The notes beneath the pieces were generated by a model, which ran no database searches, had not been told where the DNA came from, and saw only the letters and a program-made list of their open reading frames with translations. Positions 19,283 to 24,406 of a stretch of DNA of 24,406 nt are shown one piece after another (position 1 is the stretch's first letter; each line of letters begins with the position of its first letter). Source of the stretch: Vitrella brassicaformis (taxonomy: Eukaryota; Sar; Vitrellaceae); NCBI GenBank assembly GCA_001179505.1, contig CDMY01000313.1, positions 37,083 to 61,488 on the forward strand, written 5' to 3'. Position numbers and translations under genes: made by a program.

Positions 19283-21763
19283 TCACACAAACGCGCCCAG
19301 CACCTTGGACCGCTCCCTCTCCGCCTCGGTGAGGAGCGAATCGGGGATGACCTCGAGGATCTCAAAGTCGGGCTGCCGCAGCGTCCAAACGCCCCGCTTG
19401 AAGCGGCCCTCCCACCCCCGCCGGTCACTGCACACCTGCATCAGCGTCTCAGGCTTGGCGCCGGGGTCGAAGATGAGCAGGAAGCGCTCAACTTCAGACC
19501 CCTTGCTGCGCTTCTGTGCGCCGATTATGGTGCGTGAGTGGCCCTGGTGCTGGAAGTAGAGAGGGGGGCGGCTGGTGCGGCGGACGGCCCCGGGGCGCAG
19601 TCCCTTCTTCTCGTGCTCGGGAAGGTCGCGGCCGTAGTAGTTCCACACGTACTCGAACATGCGATCGGTCATCCGCTGGTGGGCCGGGTCGACGGGCTTC
19701 TTGTTGCCGTTGTTGTTCTGCCCGCCCTTGCCGCGTCCCCGCCCTCGCCTGCCTCGCCCGCGACCCCCCCTGCCGCCCCGATGGTTGCCGCCGTTGCCCT
19801 GCTCGTTGAATGGGTGATGGCGGTTGTCCTTGTTGCGGCCATTGCGCTCTGGCTGGAAGTAGTCGCGGATGTCCGACGAGGGGGGCGCCTTGGAAGCGGT
19901 GATGAGGGGCAGCCAGTCGGATTTCTTCTGCTTCTGCTTGCCGTTGCCGGGTGCCCAGTCGGAATCGCCGTCGACGTCGTCGTCCGAGTCGCCACCGTCC
20001 TCCTTCTCTGTCTCGTCGTCTTCGATGGCGCGTGGCTTGCGATCGGCCGGGGAGGGCGAGCCGTCCAGGACGATCGCATCATCGTCATGCCCCTTGCCGG
20101 CACCGCTGGATGGAGGGGCTGGGGGAGGGGGAGGGGCGGCAGCCGCAGCCGCCGATGAGGATGCGCCGGCATTGGTGTTCTTGTAGAGGTCACTGTCTGC
20201 GCCGTTGTCGATGGCCGGCGGCGCGTCACTGGAGCCGGCGCCGTCGCCCTGCGGACCCCACACGCGCTGCGTCCGGGAGGTGAATGCGTGGATGTTGCAC
20301 CGAATGTCCATCGAACGGAGCAGCGCCGCTACCTCAGTCGTACCTGCACACACCCACACACACAAGACATCCGCCTCAATTGCGCCCTCCCTCTCTGGCA
20401 TCACCCCTCCCCTCCCCGCCCCTTCGCTCGCTCACCGATCCAGACATCTCTGTTGGCGAGCTGGCCTTGGAAGTGGAGGCATCCCTCGGGGTCCCAGCCG
20501 CCCTTCCACGCCCTCTCGATGTAGAGCTGCATGGCGGCCACACACGGCACGAACCCTCGACCGCCGAACAGACGATTGCTGATGTGGGGATAGGCCTTGA
20601 GCAGGTGACTCATGACCATCTGGGCGTTCTTGTACCCACACGCCCACCTGACAGACGGAAGGAGGCAGACAGACAGACAGACAGATGTGTCGGTGTGTGC
20701 GATGCTGGTCATGGTAATGTCTGTCTGTGTGTGAGTGTGTGTGAGTGTGCAGCGGGGTGTGGCCCTCACCCCGCCTCCCCCTCGTCACGAGATGAATGGT
20801 AGTATGTGATGTCCGTCGACCCCAGACGATACTCAGAGAAGCCCCCGTCGTTGGCCTCGCCCACTGCGGCACTCAGCTCACTCATGAGCGCGTCCACCCC
20901 GCCCACCTCCTGCGTGAGGACGTCCTCAGGGTTGGCGGGCGACATGTTGTGCAGTGCCTGCTGGAACAGCTGCGTGTCTGCCAGGGCGCCGCCGCCACCG
21001 TCCGCCCTGCCCGTGCCGAAGAGGGCGGCCTCCTGTTGCTGGATCTGCTTGGCGAGGGCGAGCGATGCTTCCTCCTGCTCCCGTTCCATGACCTTCCGGG
21101 CCATGAGGGCGTCTGTATGGGGTGGGAGGTGAGGGAGGTGAGGGAGGTGAGAGAGGTGAGAGAGGGGGGAGGGGGAAGAGGGAGAGCGGATAGTGTGGCT
21201 TAAGTTGATGTGGGGTGGGGTCTGTGGTGGGCTGTGGGGTGTGTGGTTGGCTACCTGATGAAGACGATGGCCACTGTGCGTTTCCTTCCTCGTGTTGTGG
21301 CGTGTTGTTGTGCTGCAGCTGCTCTAGGTCCTTCCGCTCCAGCCGCTTGGCCAACTCCACTGACGAAGGGCCCTCTGCAAGACAACAGAGAGCACAGAGG
21401 GGGGGTGTCTTGTAGGTTAATGGATTTGCCATCTCACGCAGTCACCTGCACTTGCTGACGCTGCGGCTGCAGCATTCCGTCCGCGTGATGACGGTCTCCG
21501 CTCAAACTCCTCCGCCAGCTGCCGTGCCAGTGCCTCGTCAGAGAGTTGTTGCCCACCACCAGCACCAGCACCACCAGCACCAGCACCAGCACCAGCACCA
21601 CCACCACCAGCAGCACCTTGGCCATACTCATCATACTGACAGAACACACACAGCGAGCAGAGAGGCACGTGTGCTGCCTGGGGCAGCACAGCCGCCAGAG
21701 GCGTTAGCTGCCTGTCCTGCGCCTGACCTGCAGTTTCAACGCCAGCTCCTCGTCTGACGTCAT
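19283..21763 (-). CDS. ZUP1: Peptidase C78 deubiquitinase, ZUFSP/ZUP1-type
   Basis: Six exons: 21763-21728, 21635-21446, 21374-21255, 21112-20770, 20647-20436, 20343-19283, giving 653 residues in consistent phase. The catalytic domain starts with ITYYHSSRDEGEAGWACGYK, with Cys233 as nucleophile, followed by NAQMVMSHLL, WIG and TTEVAALLRS. It resumes with PPLYFQHQGHSRTIIG (His569) and LLIFDPG (Asp593), the C78 triad. These motifs match ZUFSP/ZUP1, a Lys63-chain-specific deubiquitinase linked to genome stability, better than the UFM1 proteases. The N-terminus has short acidic-LA helices (DEELALKLQ, DEALARQLAEEFERR, SVELAKRLER, EEASLALAKQIQQQ) like ubiquitin-binding MIU/UIM motifs, but none of the zinc fingers of animal ZUP1. 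A disordered insert of about 190 residues interrupts the catalytic domain. The gene is divergent from SLD5. Confidence 0.92.
19700..20272 (-). other. Acidic and RGG-rich insert within the C78 catalytic domain
   Basis: Residues about 325-515 lie between IHAFTS and the DPAHQRMTDRMFEYVWNYYG helix, which are near neighbours in the animal enzyme. The insert contains Ala and Pro runs, an acidic block (DDETEKEDGGDSDDDVDGDS), then a Gly/Arg block (HRGGRGGRGRGRRGRGRG). RGG stretches often bind RNA or other nucleic acids. The reading frame is open throughout, so the insert is coding rather than a retained intron. Confidence 0.82.
21125..21166. repeat. GGGAGGTGA minisatellite in intron
   Basis: Tandem GGGAGGTGA-like units (later GAGAGGTGA) lie directly next to the acceptor of exon 21112-20770. 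On the coding strand they form a TCACCTCCC-type pyrimidine tract. Confidence 0.8.
21551..21612 (-). repeat. GGT/GCT repeat coding a Gly-Ala tract
   Basis: On the coding strand this is a run of GGT and GCT codons giving an alternating Gly/Ala linker between two ubiquitin-binding-type helices of the C78 peptidase. It is a length-variable in-frame repeat. Confidence 0.85.
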
Positions 21764-21993
21764 GAGTGACCGACGACGACGAGTCATTACACAAGTCCAA
21801 TTACGCTTACAGCGAACTGAACGAGTTCAACGATATAGGAAAGCCGATATGGACGGCTTCTCAGGACTCTGACGTACGAGGAAAACTCTCAGGATTCACG
21901 CCAACACGTGGCGATTTCATTCTCGCAGCTCGCAATCGTTGGCCGGTTTTCCTGGGCCGGCCGATTTCTCGCCAAAGAAGAGGAAAGATCAGA
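21764..21993. promoter_or_regulatory. Bidirectional promoter region between ZUP1-type peptidase and SLD5
   Basis: Only 230 bp separate the two start codons (21763 minus, 21994 plus), so both 5' leaders and promoters are inside. The stretch has no microsatellite and a lower GC content than the coding DNA around it. No core promoter element is clear to me. Shared expression of the two genes is an inference from the spacing. Confidence 0.55.
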
Positions 21994-23583
21994 ATGGATA
22001 CTGGCGCTGATGACGAGTTTCTGTACGGCGAGGGTGCCAACTACGGCAACCAAAACGACGACGAGCAGATGCCCGAGTACACGCCCCGGGCCGAGTCGGA
22101 TGAGCACAACGGCGGCTTCGCCCAGGTAGGGGGCTTCGAGAGCAGCTACGCGGCCGACGAGCGCAAGATCCGTCAGCCTGACGGGGATGACATTGACGGG
22201 GGAGATCCGCATGACCGTGCGGTGGCGGTGCTGCGTGTGTACCACATGAATGAGAAGGCGGCGCCTGAGCTGCTGAAGATGCGGCAGGAGGTGATCGACG
22301 CCATTTCCGACGTGGCCAGCATCGCGTTGATGGAGGTGCGCAGGGGAGGACACCACATGGGCGGACGGGCCGATGGGTGCATGGGTTGCTCTGTGTGTCC
22401 GGGCGTGGTATGTGTTCATGCAGCTGGAGATGGCTTCTCGGAAGCCTTGGTCGGATTTCCTGGGCCGCATGCAGATGCTGGACAGCAGGAGGGTCCTCTA
22501 CATCATACACGACCTGTTCAGAGCCAGAATGAGCAAGGTAGGTACTGACTGGCAATACGCCTATCGCACGACACCACACCACACCACACCACCACACCAC
22601 AACCCACACCCCATTTGTGTGTGTATGTGTGTGGGGGGATGGATGGTCAGATATTGTCGAACCTGCGGTACTACGTGACGACTGCCGAGGACCGCCTCTC
22701 AGAGGCCGAGAAGAAATTCGCCAGACGGTACATTGATCGGCCGATCAAGTGAAGGCCTCTCCTCGTCCGGCCCTCTCACCATCCGTGTGTGTGTGTTGCT
22801 GCTGCTGTTGCTGTCGCTATCGCTGTGTGCAGTGTGTTGAAGCTGACGGATGAGCACTTGGGTGTGCTGTTCGTCAGCAAGCTCGACCGCCTGAGGGCGC
22901 GCGACGGCGTCAGGAAGAAGGTCAAGGCCCTGGACGAACCAAGGATGAGTACGCACGCGTAGAGGCGGGGGAAGGCAGCCAGCCAGCGGGGTGCAGGGCA
23001 GGAGGGGATCTGTCTGTGTGTGTGTGTGTGTGCAGTATCGAAGCCGAAGATGCACACACACGTCTTCTGCAGAGGTGGGTGGGAGAGGTGCGCGAGGCGG
23101 GGCGGGGCGGGGCGGGGCGGTAGCACACACATCCTGATTGACGTCTGTCTTTCCTCCGCCCTTTTCTGTCTTTGTCCCTCTCTTTGCCAGTGGTTGAGGA
23201 CGTCGGCACCAAGAGATTCACCACACAGTGAGGGAGCGAGCGAGAAACGCACTCACTCGTACACACAAGTGTGTTTGGATCCATGTGTCCGTCCGTACGT
23301 CGGTGGCTGGGTGGATGCGGATGGATGGATGGATTCTGCGTGTCTGTCTGCACACAAAGGAGTGGTGGTGAGGAGAGCGAGACTCTGATGACGGGGGAGA
23401 CCCTGGTGATCAACTACAGCGCCATCAGGCGAGTTGGTGGGCTGGTTGGAGAGAGACTGCACATGTGGTCTGACACTTGCGTGGTGGATCTCTCCTTCTG
23501 TGTTTGTGTGCAGGGACGAGGTAGAGAGGGGCAGCGTACGGCTCGTCAAGGCCAGGGCCACACACAAGGCCGCACCCGTATAG
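21994..23583 (+). CDS. SLD5: GINS complex subunit SLD5
   Basis: Eight exons: 21994-22335, 22424-22537, 22651-22748, 22833-22948, 23036-23074, 23191-23227, 23360-23428, 23514-23583, giving 294 residues in consistent phase. After an acidic N-terminus come the helices of the GINS A domain: HDRAVAVLRVYHMNEKAAPE, LLKMRQEVIDAISDV, LEMASRKPWSDFLGRM, RVLYIIHDLFRARMSKI, then LSEAEKKFARRYI and LTDEHLGVLFVSKL. The C-terminal B domain has MHTHVFCRVVEDVG and ends LMTGETLVINYSAIRDEVERGSVRLV, the usual Sld5 ending. SLD5 joins PSF1, PSF2 and PSF3 in GINS, part of the CMG replicative helicase in the nucleus. The intron after 23428 starts with GC (AG|GCGAGT). Exons of 37 and 39 bp are unusually small. Confidence 0.87.
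22566..22606. repeat. ACCAC pentanucleotide repeat in SLD5 intron
   Basis: Repeated CACCA/ACCAC units fill the intron between exons 22424-22537 and 22651-22748. Confidence 0.85.
23096..23120. repeat. GGGGC repeat, possible G-quadruplex
   Basis: Four to five GGGGC units on the plus (coding) strand inside an SLD5 intron. Such runs can form G-quadruplex structures in DNA or pre-mRNA. Confidence 0.75.
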
Positions 23584-24406
23584 ACCGAATGAACGAACAG
23601 AATGACGCGTAATGGTAGATGACGTGTGCGGGTGCGAAGCTGACCACACGGATGGCAATACCCATGTATGTGTGTGTGGAGGCTGGCAGAATGGATGGAC
23701 GCAATTGCTTTCTGACGCTTGATTGACCCAGCCCACCCACCCACCCACAGCACACAGCGTCGCGTCGGTCGCATCGCTCGACACCTCACCACAGGCAGCA
23801 CACACATCAACACAGCACGACAGACAGTAAGTCAGACAGTCAGTCAGACAGCGCCTGAGGATACTCAGTCAGTATGGATGGACTCTCAAAGCTCACACAC
23901 ATCCACACACGTCGAGGGAGGCGGGCACAGACACACGCAGAGAGCAGACAGACAGACAGACAGACAGGCAGGACGGGCAGCTGGAGTAGAGCAAGGAAGA
24001 GTGAGTGGGTGGATGGGATGAATGGGGCGAGGGGCCGGCGTCGACGAGTTAGTTAGCTGCAGAGCGCTGCCTGCCGGAGCACACGCACCCTCACACACGC
24101 ACATACACATGCAGACGGGAAAAAACACAGCGATCCACAACACGCAACACAGAAAGAGCGAGTAGGGACCACCGCCCACCCCGGTTGCCCCAACCTAGCT
24201 ATCCGATCGGCTGCATGTCGGGTGCCCCTCCCCTCCCTCCCTCCCTCTGTCATGTGGCGATTCGCGTCCACGTCACACATCTCATTAGAGAGCCACCGCA
24301 CACACAAACACAAACACACACACGTACAGGGACTCTCAGGCAAACAGACGGAAAAATCGCCACAGACAGACAGACATACTGATCCGACCCTCCCATCCAC
24401 TCCACC
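23584..24406. other. Right-end non-coding region rich in microsatellites
   Basis: This stretch follows the SLD5 stop and holds its 3' UTR. The rest is CCCACC, CACA, CAGA and TCCC repeats. Frames that stay open there encode repeat peptides such as Cys/Val or Thr/His runs and no recognisable domain, so I see no gene. Confidence 0.6.

Noticed and set aside
19538-20158. Plus-strand Val/Ala/Leu-rich frame resembling membrane segments
   Set aside because: It is the complement of the acidic and RGG-coding sequence of the C78 peptidase. Hydrophobicity arises from reading GAC/GGC-rich DNA backwards.
21766-21993. N-terminal extension of SLD5 from a GTG at 21766
   Set aside because: GTG starts are not expected in a nuclear gene. 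The extension lies in the divergent promoter, and the ATG at 21994 gives the expected acidic start and length.
23584-24406. Open frames in the right-end repeats
   Set aside because: All are translations of CAGA, CACA or TCCC repeats with no domain, no splice-consistent neighbours and no coding bias.

Overview
This is nuclear DNA from an intron-rich, GC-rich protist. Six protein-coding genes can be assembled from short exons (15 to about 1060 bp) joined by short GT-AG introns, mostly about 50-280 bp and packed with TG, CAGA, CATC and ACCAC microsatellites. Short introns, EGF/C-type-lectin/papain-type surface proteins, BTB-TLDc proteins and double-lipidation-type N-termini suggest an alveolate alga. 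A chromerid such as Vitrella is my best guess; this is inference from style, not from a database match. No RNA genes, transposons or CRISPR arrays were seen.

Layout. (1) 9314 to 32, minus strand, running off the left end: a giant secreted or surface protein in about 38 exons. Its order is signal peptide, I29-like propeptide region, cystatin-like region, C-type lectin-like domain, papain-like domain, a Trp-rich module, then at least 16 EGF modules. The papain-like domain keeps Gln, Cys and Asn but has Gln where the catalytic His should be. (2) 9734-13622, plus: an 871-residue protein with a helical-repeat-like N-terminus, a disordered Ser/Pro/Gln-rich middle and a C-terminal RING finger. (3) 13867-15939, plus: a BTB(T1)-TLDc protein. 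(4) 18309-16422, minus: a 394-residue protein with a Cys-rich N-terminus and two copies of a PH-like/ISP-like unit. (5) 21763-19283, minus: a peptidase C78 (ZUFSP/ZUP1-type) deubiquitinase with ubiquitin-binding-type helices and a large acidic/RGG insert inside the catalytic domain. (6) 21994-23583, plus: the GINS replication subunit SLD5.

Genes 1/2 and 5/6 are divergent pairs separated by 419 and 230 bp, so each pair may share a bidirectional promoter. Genes 3/4 converge. The 18310-19282 and 23584-24406 stretches hold no gene I can support. Exon joins were chosen by eye from splice consensus, phase continuity and domain continuity. All six models keep frame across every junction except three spots in gene 1: an in-frame TGA at 1082-1084, an unresolved donor near 500 and a non-AG acceptor at 164. 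A fourth spot needs a 25-nt intron at 7744-7768.
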